DNA of 54,694 nucleotides, from positions 10,676 through 65,369 of the forward strand of contig DHXA01000002.1 in assembly GCA_002413455.1 (NCBI GenBank), given 5' to 3'. The notes beneath the pieces were generated by a model. That model searched no databases. It worked only from the letters and a program-made list of their open reading frames with translations, and had not been told where the DNA came from. The position numbers and the translations under genes were made by a program. Source of the stretch: Rhodanobacter sp. UBA5168. Its GTDB lineage: Bacteria; Pseudomonadota; Gammaproteobacteria; Xanthomonadales; Rhodanobacteraceae. Below, piece by piece: positions 26,948 to 37,500 of this stretch; the first letter of the stretch is position 1, and each line of letters opens with the position of its first letter.

Positions 26948-28441
26948 TCAGCCCTTCGCCGCGGACGGCAGACGAGACACGAGCCTCAGGGAAACCGTCA
27001 GACCTTCCAACTGGTAATGCGGTTTGAGGAAGAATTTCGAGGTGTAGTACCCAGGTGCACCCTCGACTTCTTCCACCACAACCTCTGCTGCGGACAACGG
27101 TTTGCGCGCCTTCGTTTCCTCGCTGGAGTTCGCCGGATCGCCATCGACGTACTGCAGGATCCACGACGTCAGCCAGCGCTCCATCGCATCGCGGTCCTTG
27201 AAGGAACCGATCTTGTCGCGCACGATGCACTTCAGGTAATGCGCAAAGCGACAGCAAGCAAACATGTACGGCAGCCGCGCACCCAAGGCTGCATTGGCGG
27301 TGGCATCGGGATCGTCGTATTCCTCCGGTTTGGCCAGCGACTGCGCGCTGATGAAAGCGGCCATGTCCGAATTCTTGCGATGCACCAGCGGCATCATGCC
27401 CATCTTGTCCAGCTCTGCCGAACGCCGGTCAGTGATGGCGATCTCGGTGGGGCATTTCATGTCCACGCCGCCATCGTCAGTCGGGAAGGTATGCGTCGGC
27501 AGCCCCTCCACCGCGCCACCGGACTCGATGCCGCGGATCCGCGAGCACCAGCCATACATCTTGAATGACCGGTTGATGTTCACCGCCATCGCATAGGCGG
27601 CGTTTTGCCAGGTGTACTTGGATGAATCCGCGCCACTGGTGTCTTCTTCGAAGTTGAACTCCTCCACCGGATCGGTCTTCGCGCCATAGGGCAGCCGGGC
27701 CAGCGTGCGCGGCATGGTCAAGCCAATGTACTTGGCGTCATCGGACTCGCGCAGCGAACGCCACGCGGCGTAATCCGGCGTGGAGAACACTTTGGCCAGA
27801 TCGCGCGGATTGGCCAGTTCGTTCCAGCTGTCCATGCCCATCAAGGTGGAGGCTGCCGCCGAAATGAATGGCGCATGCGCGGCTGCAGCGACCTGTGCGA
27901 TGCCGGAAAGCAACTCGACGTCGGGCGGACTGTGATCGAAGTAGTAGTCGCCGATCAGGCAGCCATAGGGTTCGCCGCCAAGCTGGCCGTACTCCTCTTC
28001 ATACATCTTCTTGAAGATCGGGCTCTGGTCCCAGGCGGTGCCCTTGTAACGCTTCAGGGTCTTGGCCAGGTCCTTCTTGGAGATATTCATCACACGGATC
28101 TTCAGCTGCTGGTCCGTTTCGGTGTTGTTGACCAGATGATGCAGGCCCCGCCAGGCACTCTCCAGCTTCTGGAAGTCCGCGTGATGCATGATCAGATTGA
28201 TCTGCTCGCTGAGCTTGCGATCGATCTCGGCGATATAGGCGTTGATGGTCTGGGCGACATCGTCGGACACGATGTCGGACTTGTTCAATACCTGCTCGGC
28301 CAGTGTGCGGACCGCGGACTCCACCTCTTCTTTCGCGCGGTCGCTCTTGGGTTTGAATTCCTTGCTCAAGAGCGCAGCAAAGTCGCCGGCATCCAGGGTT
28401 TGTACGGCGCCGCCCTGTTCGGCCAGATTTTCGGTTGCCAT
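26948..28441 (-). CDS. tssC: TssC, T6SS sheath large subunit
   Basis: 497 aa. Conserved TssC stretches are visible: ESAWRGLHHLVNNTETD near 95, WDQSPIFKKMYEEEYGQLGGEP near 136, PFISAAASTLMGMDSW near 190, and ARLPYMFACCRFAHYLKCIVR near 393. It assembles with TssB into the contractile sheath. It follows tssB by 6 bp. Confidence 0.98.
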   Translation of the reverse strand: MATENLAEQGGAVQTLDAGDFAALLSKEFKPKSDRAKEEVESAVRTLAEQVLNKSDIVSDDVAQTINAYIAEIDRKLSEQINLIMHHADFQKLESAWRGLHHLVNNTETDQQLKIRVMNISKKDLAKTLKRYKGTAWDQSPIFKKMYEEEYGQLGGEPYGCLIGDYYFDHSPPDVELLSGIAQVAAAAHAPFISAAASTLMGMDSWNELANPRDLAKVFSTPDYAAWRSLRESDDAKYIGLTMPRTLARLPYGAKTDPVEEFNFEEDTSGADSSKYTWQNAAYAMAVNINRSFKMYGWCSRIRGIESGGAVEGLPTHTFPTDDGGVDMKCPTEIAITDRRSAELDKMGMMPLVHRKNSDMAAFISAQSLAKPEEYDDPDATANAALGARLPYMFACCRFAHYLKCIVRDKIGSFKDRDAMERWLTSWILQYVDGDPANSSEETKARKPLSAAEVVVEEVEGAPGYYTSKFFLKPHYQLEGLTVSLRLVSRLPSAAKG

Positions 28442-28447
28442 GCGTAC

Positions 28448-28969
28448 TTACTCCCCGTCTTTGTTGTTGTCGTCGGCGGGCTTGGGCGCCGAAACCAATG
28501 ACTGCAGAAGCGCCGGATCCTTGAGCGCCTGGGCGATAAGGTTCTCGGCACCGGCCTTGCCGTCCATGTACGTGTCCAGATTGGCGAGCTGGGTGCGCGC
28601 CTCGAGCAATTTGGCCACTGCACCGACTTTCTTTGCCACGGCAGCAGGAGAGAAGTCATCCATGCTTTCGAATGTGATATCGACGGCCAGATTGCCTTCG
28701 CCGGTCAGCGTGTTCGGCACCGCAAAGGTCACTCGCGGCTTCATCGACTGCAGACGGTTGTCGAAGTTGTCGACGTCGATTTCCAACGCCTTGCGATCCT
28801 CGATCGGTGGTAGGTCGCCTGCGCTCGCGCCAGAGAGATCCGACATCACACCCATCACGAACGGCACCTGCACTTTTTTCTGAGCGCCATATACCTCGAC
28901 GTCATATTCGATCTGCACGCGCGGCGCACGGTTTCGTGCGATGAATTTCTGACTACTTTGCTTGGCCAT
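28448..28969 (-). CDS. tssB: TssB, T6SS sheath small subunit
   Basis: 173 aa from the ATG at 28969, supported by GGGAGA about 9 bp upstream and by the family-typical start AKQSSQKFIARNRAPRVQIEYDV; further upstream in-frame sequence looks untranslated. LPFVMGVMSDLSG-like and MKPRVTFAVPNTLTGEG stretches follow. First gene of the T6SS run. Confidence 0.97.
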   Translation of the reverse strand: MAKQSSQKFIARNRAPRVQIEYDVEVYGAQKKVQVPFVMGVMSDLSGASAGDLPPIEDRKALEIDVDNFDNRLQSMKPRVTFAVPNTLTGEGNLAVDITFESMDDFSPAAVAKKVGAVAKLLEARTQLANLDTYMDGKAGAENLIAQALKDPALLQSLVSAPKPADDNNKDGE

Positions 28970-29807
28970 GCGATGTCTCCCAGTAAATGCTCTTCCGGTT
29001 TGAATGGAGCGGTCGGCTCTGCGTGGCATGACTTGATCCGCCACGGAGAAGCAGGACGTCAGTAAGACGGCCGTCAAAACGCACAATTACTTGCGGTTCG
29101 CCGGCTATTCTTGCGTTTGATGACTTCGGCGTTGTCACTGCTCGGCATAGCAATCGCAGCCAGCAAGGTGCAAGTCGCCGATCGGACAGGTCCGACATCA
29201 TCTGGATTCGCGTGTTATTGAATGCCGCGCTATGCGGTACCTGGCGCCAAGTGTGGGTGCATTCGGACAGCACACCTCATACGGCCAAACTCGTGGTCGC
29301 CAAAAAGCGTTCGCAAGTGCGATCGTCCACCCCCCTCATTCCATGTATTGGGCAAGCGAAAGGGCATCCATATTCGCCCCTCCCAACTACCTGCCACCCC
29401 ACCCGTGCCCATCAATCGACTATGAGCAATGACCCCACCTGCAATGATGGCAGGCGTCTCGATGCCACTTCCGTCCTGATGCGCCACCACACGCCGCCCT
29501 TGCCAGAGCTGTCCCCCGTGACAGATGGATGCCCCACCCCTTGCCGCAACGTGAGCCGACGGAGCGGCGCGTTGCTATCCTGAACGAGATCGGTTCATTC
29601 CTTAACGTACATCTGTCAACGGCTGTCTGCAAGCTGAATTTGAGCTTGGCCTGCAGGTGCGTCGCGCACGTCCCGTCAACCGTGCGGGAGCCCCGACGAG
29701 AGGACACAAAACCTCGGTTTCTTCTCTTGAGTTTCCGTTTTCCCGCGCACCAATCAGCACGGTAGCGACAACTTGGTACCTGCCGTGAAATCGGTAGGTG
29801 AAGGGCC
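28970..29807. other. Long gap between T6SS locus and tRNA-Val; no gene recognised
   Basis: About 840 bp with no frame that looks like a real protein. It must hold the promoter of the tssB-first operon, but no clear -35/-10 or sigma-54 pair stands out. A perfect 14-bp palindrome (TCGGACAGGTCCGA) lies at 29182-29195, about 215 bp before tssB. GC content appears somewhat more mixed than in the neighbouring genes. Confidence 0.5.
29182..29195. promoter_or_regulatory. Perfect palindrome upstream of tssB
   Basis: TCGGAC-AG-GTCCGA, an exact inverted repeat with a 2-bp centre, placed about 215 bp upstream of the tssB start. It could be an operator; no known regulator site is matched. Confidence 0.3.
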
Positions 29808-29836
29808 AAAAAAGAAAAGCCGCCCTGATGGGCGGC
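29808..29836 (-). terminator. Terminator after tRNA-Val
   Basis: Stem GCCGCCC / GGGCGGC (29819-29825 and 29830-29836) with loop TGAT. On the minus strand it is followed by TTTTCTTTTTT. It ends the tRNA-Val transcript. Confidence 0.85.
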
Positions 29837-29903
29837 CTTTCTGGACTGTCTTCGCACAATCGTCCAGAGCGTCGCGTAACGACCTGGGCCACTGTCGGTG
29901 AAT

Positions 29904-29978
29904 TGGTGGGCGGTACAAGGATCGAACTTGTGACCCCTACCATGTCAAGGTAGTGCTCTACCGCTGAGCTAACCGCCC
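29904..29978 (-). tRNA. tRNA-Val (anticodon GAC)
   Basis: A cloverleaf can be drawn on the minus strand from GGGCGGTTAGCTCAGC (5', 29978) to ACCGCCC plus discriminator A and an encoded CCA (29904-29906). The anticodon stem CTACC/GGTAG encloses loop TTGACAT, giving anticodon GAC. The T-arm has ACAAG-TTCGATC-CTTGT. Confidence 0.95.
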
Positions 29979-30011
29979 GTCTCGCTTTTTTGCTGTGTAC
30001 GCGAGCCGCGC

Positions 30012-30040
30012 AGTATACGGGAGCTGCCGGCTCTCGACAA
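30012..30040 (-). promoter_or_regulatory. Sigma-70 promoter of tRNA-Val
   Basis: On the minus strand: -35 TTGTCG (30035-30040), 17-bp spacer, -10 TATACT (30012-30017), about 34 bp before the tRNA 5' end. Confidence 0.75.
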
Positions 30041-30065
30041 TATCCCGACAGGGCGGGATCAGCGA

Positions 30066-32087
30066 TCAACGTAATGTCTGTTCCCGCAGCCGGTGGATCT
30101 GGTCGCGCAGCCGCGCGGCATCCTCGAACTCCAGGTTCTGTGCGTGCTTGTACATCTGTGCCTCGAACTTCTTCAGCATGCCCGCCGCCTGCTGCGCGCT
30201 TAGGCCGCCGTAGTCGGCGGCCTGTTCGGCGACCGCCGTACGGCTGCGTGAAGATTTGCTGCCGCGACGATTGCCGGACTCGCTGCGCGCGCCCTCCATG
30301 ATGTCGGCAATACGCCGCACGATCGTGGTCGGCACGATTCCCTGCTGCTCGTTCCAGGCCAACTGCTTCTCGCGGCGGCGCGCCGTTTCGTCGATCGCCG
30401 CCTGCATCGACCGGGTGACCTGATCGCCGTACAGGATCGCCTTGCCGCGGACGTTGCGGGCAGCGCGACCGATGGTCTGGATCAGCGAGCCGGTAGAGCG
30501 GAGGAAACCCTCCTTGTCAGCATCGAGGATCGCGACCAGAGAAACCTCTGGCATGTCCAGGCCCTCGCGCAGAAGGTTGATACCGACCAGTACGTCGAAT
30601 TCACCCAGGCGCAGGTCGCGGATGATTTCGCTGCGCTCGACCGTCTCGATGTCCGAATGCAGATAACGCACCTTCACGTCCTGTTCGGAAAGGTATTCGG
30701 TGAGGTTCTCGGCCATCCGTTTGGTCAGCGTGGTGACCAGCACGCGATCTCCCATCGAAACACGTTTGTGTACCTCGCTGAGCAGATCGTCGACCTGGGT
30801 GCGCACGGGGCGTACTTCCACTTCCGGATCCACCAAGCCGGTAGGACGGACCAACAGTTCGACCACGGCCTCGCCGGATTTGTCCAGCTCATAGGCGCGC
30901 GGCGTGGCCGAGATGAAGATCGAGCGCGGCACCCGTTGTTCCCACTCCTCGAACTTCAGCGGCCGGTTATCCATTGCCGACGGCAGCCGGAAGCCGAATT
31001 CCACCAGAGTCTCCTTGCGCGAGCGGTCGCCCTTGTACATGGCGCCCAACTGCGGCACGGTAACGTGCGACTCATCCACTACCAGCAAGCCGTCGGACGG
31101 CAGGTAATCGAACAGCGTCGGGGGCGGTTCACCGGGCGCGCGCCGGGTCAGATGGCGCGAGTAGTTCTCGATGCCCTGGCAGTAACCGACCTCGGTCATC
31201 ATTTCGATGTCGAAGCGAGTGCGCTGATCCAACCGCTGCGCCTCGACCAACTTGTTCTCGCGGTAGAGCAATTCCAGCCGGTCCTTCAACTCGACCTTGA
31301 TCGTCTCGATCGCGTTGAGCACGCTCTCGCGCGTGCTGGCGTAATGCGTTCGCGGATAGACGGTGTATCGCTGTACCTTGCGGATGGTCTCGCCAGTGAG
31401 CGGATCGAACAGCGCCATGTTTTCCACCTCGCCATCGAAGAGCTCGATGCGCAACGCCTCGGTCTCCGATTCGGCCGGGAATACGTCAACGATTTCGCCG
31501 CGTACCCGATAGGTGCCGCGCCGCAGCTCCATCTCATTGCGCGTGTACTGCAGCTCGGTCAGCTGGTGGATCAACTTGCGCTGGTCGATACGCTCGCCCT
31601 TGGCCAGGATCAAGCGGAGGCTGAGGTAATCCTCGGGATTGCCGAGGCCATAGATCGCCGACACCGTGGCCACGATGATCGAGTCGCGGCGTGACAGCAG
31701 CGCTTTGGTCGCCGACAGCCGCATCTGCTCGATGTGCTCGTTGATGGAGGCGTCCTTCTCGATGAAAGTGTCCGACGCCACCACGTACGCTTCCGGCTGG
31801 TAGTAGTCGTAATAGCTGACGAAGTACTCCACTGCGTTGTGCGGGAAGAACTCCTTGAACTCGCCATACAGCTGCGCGGCCAGTGTCTTGTTCGGTGCCA
31901 TCACGATGGTCGGGCGTTGCACCTTCTCGATCATGTTGGCGATCGTGTAGGTCTTGCCCGAACCCGTCACGCCGAGCAGCGTCTGCGCAGCCAATCCGGC
32001 CTCGAAGCCTTCGGCGAGGCGCTGGATCGCCAGCGGTTGATCGCCGGCAGGCTGATAGGGGGCAACGAGTTGGAAGCGGTCAGTCAT
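30066..32087 (-). CDS. uvrB: UvrB, excinuclease ABC subunit B
   Basis: 673 aa, full length. Walker A GVTGSGKT at 39-46, the damage-probing beta-hairpin region [11 protein letters not shown] at about 92-102, the DESH box ([12 protein letters not shown]) and the helicase motif [12 protein letters not shown] are all intact. A C-terminal UVR motif ([19 protein letters not shown]) binds UvrC. It loads onto damaged DNA with UvrA in nucleotide excision repair. It stands alone, divergent from the pilin-like gene; no clear LexA box was seen in the 120 bp between them. Confidence 0.98.
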   Translation of the reverse strand: MTDRFQLVAPYQPAGDQPLAIQRLAEGFEAGLAAQTLLGVTGSGKTYTIANMIEKVQRPTIVMAPNKTLAAQLYGEFKEFFPHNAVEYFVSYYDYYQPEAYVVASDTFIEKDASINEHIEQMRLSATKALLSRRDSIIVATVSAIYGLGNPEDYLSLRLILAKGERIDQRKLIHQLTELQYTRNEMELRRGTYRVRGEIVDVFPAESETEALRIELFDGEVENMALFDPLTGETIRKVQRYTVYPRTHYASTRESVLNAIETIKVELKDRLELLYRENKLVEAQRLDQRTRFDIEMMTEVGYCQGIENYSRHLTRRAPGEPPPTLFDYLPSDGLLVVDESHVTVPQLGAMYKGDRSRKETLVEFGFRLPSAMDNRPLKFEEWEQRVPRSIFISATPRAYELDKSGEAVVELLVRPTGLVDPEVEVRPVRTQVDDLLSEVHKRVSMGDRVLVTTLTKRMAENLTEYLSEQDVKVRYLHSDIETVERSEIIRDLRLGEFDVLVGINLLREGLDMPEVSLVAILDADKEGFLRSTGSLIQTIGRAARNVRGKAILYGDQVTRSMQAAIDETARRREKQLAWNEQQGIVPTTIVRRIADIMEGARSESGNRRGSKSSRSRTAVAEQAADYGGLSAQQAAGMLKKFEAQMYKHAQNLEFEDAARLRDQIHRLREQTLR

Positions 32088-32207
32088 CGGCTACAGATGT
32101 GGGCATGATGAGGCATTTTAAATCGGGCCTGCTGACAGGTCGCGTCAGCATAAACCGACATCCATGCCACCTTGCCGCCACTGACCGCCTGACGCCGGCG
32201 GCCTAGC

Positions 32208-32801
32208 ATGGGCTTCTCGGATAACGCAGGAAGCGACGTCATGATGGTTCCCAGGAATTCGGGGCGATGTCACGGGCAATGTGGCATGACCCTGGTCGAG
32301 CAGATCATGGTGCTCGCCATCATGGGGATACTCGCCGGCATCGCCGTGCCGCCTCTGCGGAACCTGTTGAACCACAACATGCTGCAAGTTGCCCAGACCG
32401 ACTTCATCGCGGCGCTGCAGCATGCGCGTGAAACCGCCGTCATCAGCGGCAAGCGCACGCTGTTCTGCCCCACCCGCGACGGCAGCCGTTGCAGCGGCGA
32501 TATGCGCTGGGACAACGGCTGGCTGCTTGGTCACGATGCCAATGCTGACGACCAGCCCGACAACGGGCCGCTGTACACCGGCCCCGGTTATGGTGGAAAG
32601 CTGATCGTTCGCAGCAGCGCCGGCCGTCATGTGGTTCGCTTTCGTCCCGACGGCAGCGCCAGCGGCAGCAACATCACCCTTGTGTTCTGCCAGCTATCGG
32701 ATCCGGCAGGCGCACTCAGCGTGTTCGTTTCCAATTCAGGCCGTATCCGCGGCGCCCCCGCCACCGCAGTGCAGGCCGCAGCTTGTCTACAGGCCACTTG
32801 A
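32208..32801 (+). CDS. Type IV pilin-like protein, FimT/GspH family
   Basis: 197 aa with a class III signal peptide: a long leader ending in QCG, cleavage before MTLVEQIMVLAIMGILAGIA (Glu at +5), then a hydrophobic helix. The C-terminal part fits GspH/FimT minor pseudopilins (FIAALQHARETAVISGKRTLFC, GRIRG) and has several Cys that could pair. ATG starts are possible at 32208, 32241 and 32244. It stands alone, away from pilus operons. A minor pilin role in type IV pili (DNA binding or priming) is inferred from the family. Confidence 0.88.
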   Translation: MGFSDNAGSDVMMVPRNSGRCHGQCGMTLVEQIMVLAIMGILAGIAVPPLRNLLNHNMLQVAQTDFIAALQHARETAVISGKRTLFCPTRDGSRCSGDMRWDNGWLLGHDANADDQPDNGPLYTGPGYGGKLIVRSSAGRHVVRFRPDGSASGSNITLVFCQLSDPAGALSVFVSNSGRIRGAPATAVQAAACLQAT

Positions 32802-32825
32802 CCGGATATGCCAGCGGCTGAACGC

Positions 32826-32852
32826 AAAAAGCCGGCAATTTGCCGGCTTTTT
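32826..32852. terminator. Bidirectional terminator between the pilin-like gene and tRNA-Asn
   Basis: AAAAA-GCCGGCA-ATT-TGCCGGC-TTTTT. A U-tract follows the stem on both strands, so it can end the plus-strand pilin transcript and the minus-strand tRNA-Asn transcript. Confidence 0.9.
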
Positions 32853-32860
32853 GCGATATC

Positions 32861-32937
32861 TGGCGCCCGAAGCTGGACTCGAACCAGCGACCCCCTGATT
32901 AACAGTCAAGTGCTCTAACCAGCTGAGCTATTCGGGC
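32861..32937 (-). tRNA. tRNA-Asn (anticodon GTT)
   Basis: Minus-strand cloverleaf from GCCCGAATAGCTCAGC (32937) to TTCGGGC, discriminator G and encoded CCA (32861-32863). The anticodon loop CTGTTAA gives GTT. The T-arm has GCTGG-TTCGAGT-CCAGC. Confidence 0.95.
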
Positions 32938-32948
32938 GTGAGCTGCGT

Positions 32949-32977
32949 AGTTTGTCGAGGGCGCGTCTGGCTGTCAA
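32949..32977 (-). promoter_or_regulatory. Sigma-70 promoter of tRNA-Asn
   Basis: On the minus strand: a perfect -35 TTGACA (32972-32977), 17-bp spacer, -10 CAAACT (32949-32954), 11 bp before the tRNA 5' end. Confidence 0.65.
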
Positions 32978-33006
32978 GCCGTCACCAACGGATCTCCATA
33001 CATTTT

Positions 33007-34407
33007 TTACGCCGTTACCACACGGTAACAGGGCACATATGCCGTGCCGCCGGGCAGCTTCATCCGGTGCTGTTCGACGAACGCCTGCAACAGCTTGTCC
33101 AGAGCACGCATGATGTCCGCATCGCCATCTATGTCGAACGGGCCATGCTGCTCGATGGCCAGTACGCCCTCCTCCTTCACGTTGCCGGCAACAATGCCGG
33201 AAAACGCACGGCGCAGATCGGCCGCCAGCTCGTGCCGCGGACGGTCGCGATGAATCTGCAGCGCGCGCATCGCTTCATGCGTGGGACGAAACGGCAGCTG
33301 GAACTCCAGTGGAATCTGCAGCGCCCAGTTGAAGAAAAACGCGTCCTTGGTGTCCAGACGGTTATGGCGCACCTTGTCGACGCCCTTGATCATCGCCCGC
33401 GCCACGGCCGCCGGATCATCCACGATGATCTGGTAATGCTGGCCCACCTCGTCGCCCAGGCTCAGCCGCAGGAAACGATCTATCTGCTCGAAATAGGCAG
33501 CCGACTCACGCGGCCCGGTGAAAACCAGCGGAAACGGTATGCCTGCGTTGTCCGGATGCAACAGGATGCCCAGCAAATAGAGAATTTCCTCGGCCGTACC
33601 CACACCTCCGGGAAACACGAGGATGCCGTGACCTATGCGTACGAATGCCTCAAGCCGCTTTTCGATGTCGGGCATGATCACCAGGTGGTTGACGATCGGG
33701 TTCGGCGACTCGGCGGCGATGATGCCCGGCTCGGTGATGCCGATGTAGCGGTTGTTCCGGCGCCGCTGTTTGGCGTGCGCGATGGTTGCGCCCTTCATCG
33801 GGCCTTTCATGGCGCCCGGCCCGCAGCCTGTGCAGATGTCCAGCCCCCGCAAACCGAGTTGATAGCCGACCAGCTTGGTGTAGTCGTATTCGTCGCGCGA
33901 GATCGAATGGCCGCCCCAGCACACCACCAGGTTGGGATCGATGTGCGGCTTGAGGATGCGAGCATTGCGCAAGATCTCGAAAACGCCCTGGGTCAGTCCC
34001 GCTGAACCGTCCAGATCGAGGCCGATCTGCTCCAGCTGGGTCGACACGTAGACGATGTCGCGTACCACAGCCACCAGCAGCTCATTGATGCCGCGAATGA
34101 TCTGGCCGTCCACGAAGGCCTGCGCCGGCGCATGGGTAAGTTCGATCTTGATGCCGCGATCCTGCTGCAATACCTGGATATCGAAATCCGGATATTGCTC
34201 AAGAATGGCGCGCGGATCGTCGCTGACATTGCCCGAGGTCAGCACCGCCAGCGCGCAGCGGCGGAGCAGCGCATGCAGGCCCGAGTCGCTGGCGCCACGC
34301 AAGCGCGCCACCTCGTTGCGGGACAGGATATCCAGTCCACCGACCGGTGAAATGCGGGCGCTTACCGTAGCTGACTTGCTGCGTGGTCCGGCGTTGGTGT
34401 CGTTCAT
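33007..34407 (-). CDS. ppnN: PpnN-type nucleotide 5'-monophosphate nucleosidase (LOG family)
   Basis: 466 aa from the ATG at 34407, which has AGGAGA about 10 bp upstream; an in-frame start at 34452 lacks this support. The central LOG/Rossmann domain carries CTGCGPGAMKGPMKGA and the nucleoside-binding FPGGVGTAEEILYLLG, with PRESAAYFEQIDRFL after it. The extra N- and C-terminal domains and the length match E. coli PpnN (YgdH), not short cytokinin-type LOG proteins. It splits nucleoside monophosphates into base and ribose-5-phosphate and in E. coli responds to (p)ppGpp. Confidence 0.93.
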   Translation of the reverse strand: MNDTNAGPRSKSATVSARISPVGGLDILSRNEVARLRGASDSGLHALLRRCALAVLTSGNVSDDPRAILEQYPDFDIQVLQQDRGIKIELTHAPAQAFVDGQIIRGINELLVAVVRDIVYVSTQLEQIGLDLDGSAGLTQGVFEILRNARILKPHIDPNLVVCWGGHSISRDEYDYTKLVGYQLGLRGLDICTGCGPGAMKGPMKGATIAHAKQRRRNNRYIGITEPGIIAAESPNPIVNHLVIMPDIEKRLEAFVRIGHGILVFPGGVGTAEEILYLLGILLHPDNAGIPFPLVFTGPRESAAYFEQIDRFLRLSLGDEVGQHYQIIVDDPAAVARAMIKGVDKVRHNRLDTKDAFFFNWALQIPLEFQLPFRPTHEAMRALQIHRDRPRHELAADLRRAFSGIVAGNVKEEGVLAIEQHGPFDIDGDADIMRALDKLLQAFVEQHRMKLPGGTAYVPCYRVVTA

Positions 34408-34500
34408 GAATATTTCTCCTGCCGCTGACCGGTTCGCTGCGTCATGCAGCACCGTGGCGGACCGCTAAGCTTCCCTTGCCGGAATGGCACGGTCAAGGCA

Positions 34501-34533
34501 ATAAAAAGGCCGGCGCCCTCGCGGACGCCGGCC
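34501..34533 (-). terminator. Terminator of the TonB-dependent receptor gene
   Basis: Stem GGCCGGCG / CGCCGGCC (34508-34515 and 34526-34533), followed on the minus strand by TTTTTAT. It lies 25 bp after the receptor stop. Confidence 0.85.
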
Positions 34534-34557
34534 GATCGCATCATCCGTGGGAACGGA

Positions 34558-37500
34558 TCAGAACGTGTACTTCACCGTCAACTGTACCGCCCAACGCTGA
34601 GCCAAATCGTTAGGAAACGTAGAGGTTGGAACCTGCTGCGGGCTATAGTTGCCACCCTTGTCGATGTAGTTGCTGCAGCTCGATGCACCGCCGCAGCTGA
34701 TGTCGTAAATGTACTTGCCATCCGCACCCACGCCATAGAAGTCAGCCAGATTGCGATAACCCGGGAAGTTGGCCCGCTTCTCAATACCCCAGTGCTTGTT
34801 CAGCAGATTGGTGAAATTGTAGACGTCGAACTTGATGACACCCTTGTTGCCCGCAAAGATGCCCGGAATCTCCTGGCTGAAGCTCAGGTCGATCTGGTTG
34901 AGCCAGCCCGCATGATCGCCATTGCGGCCGGCGATACCACCCTGATGATCCTTCAGATAGTCGTTATCGTGGATGTAATTGTAGAACTGCTGGATCAGCT
35001 TGGGATCGGTACCCGCACGGAACGACACATCACCCTGATTCGGGATATAGACAAGATCGTTGCTCACGCCGTCGCCATTGGCGTCGTTGCCGAAGGTCCA
35101 GCTGTACGGCGACGCGTTGTGGCCATCATAGAAGATGCTGGCGCTGGTGGTGTACTCACCGAAGAAGCGATGCTGCCAGTTGAGTCCGGCAATCACCCGA
35201 CGCGGAATCGAGTAATTGGAAGGAGTCGCCACGTTCTCGTTCGGGTCGGTGATGTAGTTGTTGACATAGTTCGAGCGGGCGACGCTGCTGGTCCCCGGGT
35301 TCACCTCGGTGGCGCGGCTCCAGGTGAAACCAACCATTCCTGACCAATCCGCGGAGAACGGCTTCTTCAGCGACAAGGCCAAACTATCAGCACTGCCACG
35401 ACTGGTATCACCAAGGTTGATAGTGCCGTCTGAGAAGGCGCTATTGGCGAGATAACGCGACTTCTGACCCGAAGCACGAGGATTCTGACCGGGGTTCTTG
35501 TAATAGCTGAAGCGCCCATCCGGCAACACTGCGGTCGGCGCACCCACGTTCAGGTTCTGATAAATGATCGCGTCGCGTACCTTGATGTGCTCATAGTCAG
35601 CGGTGGCGATCAGGCCCCACCACGGCAACTCCTTGTCGATGCCCAGGCTGAACTTCCACACACTCGGCAGACGGAAGCCCGGCGAAAGCGTGTTGACTGT
35701 CTGCTGACCGGAACCGACCACACCGTCCTGCTGGTTGTGCGCGTCAGGACTGAACACCGGCAGATTGGTGTTGCACGGGGGACTCTGCGTCGGTCCGCAG
35801 TTGAACTGGGTCTGAGTACTACCCGAGTTCGAGAAGATGTTGCCAATCCAGACGCTTGGCGGGTTGGAGATAAACAGGCCAGCGCCGCCACGCAGCTGGG
35901 TCAGATGCTCCGTGTTGAAGTTGTAGTTGAACGACATGCGCGGTTGCACCACGCGATTGCCGTTGACGGTCGTCTGATTGGTACGGCCAAACCCGCCAGT
36001 CGCAGCGCCAGTCACCGGATTGGTGCCCGGGGCCGAAGCAAACAACGGGTTGTAAATGGGCTGGTCACTGATCAGCGGGATGTCGACGCGCACGCCGTAC
36101 TGGACTGACAGGTTGTTGGTGACCTGCCAAGTGTCCTGCAGAAACACGCCCCATTGCTTCAGGACGAAGTTGGCAGCGACATCGTTGAGGGTAAGACCAT
36201 CAGAAGGGCGGCTATAGCGGTACTGGTAGTAATTGCCGGCCAGGAAGTTATCCAGACCGGAAATGGTGGAGCCGTCCGCGGCCTTTGAATCCTCGAACGT
36301 GTAGCTGCCGAAATAGTTCTGCAGGAACAGGTTGTAGGTGGTGTCTTTTTCGTAATCGAACCCGCCCTTGATGGTGTGATCGCCGGCATAGTATGTACCG
36401 GCCCATGCCGCATTCAGGGTCTTCACGTCGAGCACGTTGGCCTGGTATGAATAGTTCGTACCGAACTCTACCGCTGCATTGCCAAAGCCTACCGGATACA
36501 CCGTGATGTCCGGCAGGTCGCCACCAGCGACCGGACTATTGGTCTTTGAGAACTTGGCGTACGAGATGGTGGTATCGGTGGAGAACGAGTCCGACCAGTC
36601 ATCGTAGAAATGCAGCGCGTAGCTCGTATTCTTTGTTTCGGAGTTATACCAACCGCTGGAAAGCACCAGCTTGGAATTGCTGCCGCCGATGGTGGGCTTG
36701 CTTTCCTTGGTCTGGCTGTAGGTGAAACTTGCGCGGTGGTTATCGCTGATGTTCCAGTCGATCTTGCCCAGGTAGCGCTTGTCCAGCAGATCGGTGTTGC
36801 CGCCACCGGCGGAGCCGATATCGGTCAGCCCATAAGTTGCGGCAGCATCGCGCACCTGCTGGACCTGCTGCGCAGTCAGACCATCAACAGTCACGCTGGA
36901 GCCGGTGCCCTCTGGACCATACGGGCTGCCTGAACCGATCTGGGTACTCTTTTCGGCGGACAGGAAGAAGAACAGCTTGTCCTTGATGATCGGCCCGCCG
37001 ATCGTCGCTCCGCCAGTCCACTGGCGATCGAACCCTTGATATTTGGTATCGCTCTCGTTCTTGCCAATCATGTTCTGGTTCTGGAATACGTAGTAGACCG
37101 AACCGTGGAAATCGTTGGTGCCGCTCTTGGTCACAGCGTTGACGTTGGCACCCACGCCGCGGCGGATGGACGTGTCGTAGTTCGCGGTCGAGATGTTGTA
37201 CTCCTCGATCGTGTCCTGCGAGATTGGAGTGGCCAGGGTCGGCAAGCCATTCGCGTTCAGGCCGAACGGATCGTTCGCGCTGACCGAATCCACCGTGATG
37301 TTGTTGTAGCGACTGTTCTGTCCGATGGCGGAAAATGAACCCGCGGCGCGATCGGTGACCACGATGCGCGGATCCAGGCGCACGATGTTCTGGATCGAAC
37401 GATCAGGCGTAGGCGTCGCTTCAATCTCGCGACTGGACACATTGGTCGAGATGCCCTTGTTGTCCGCTGAAAACGTCTGCGCAAGCGTATTGGCCGATAC

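Noticed and set aside
29212..29857. Short open frames in the T6SS-tRNA gap on both strands
   Set aside because: Compositions are Arg/Cys/Pro/Thr-rich without domains, and starts lack ribosome binding sites.
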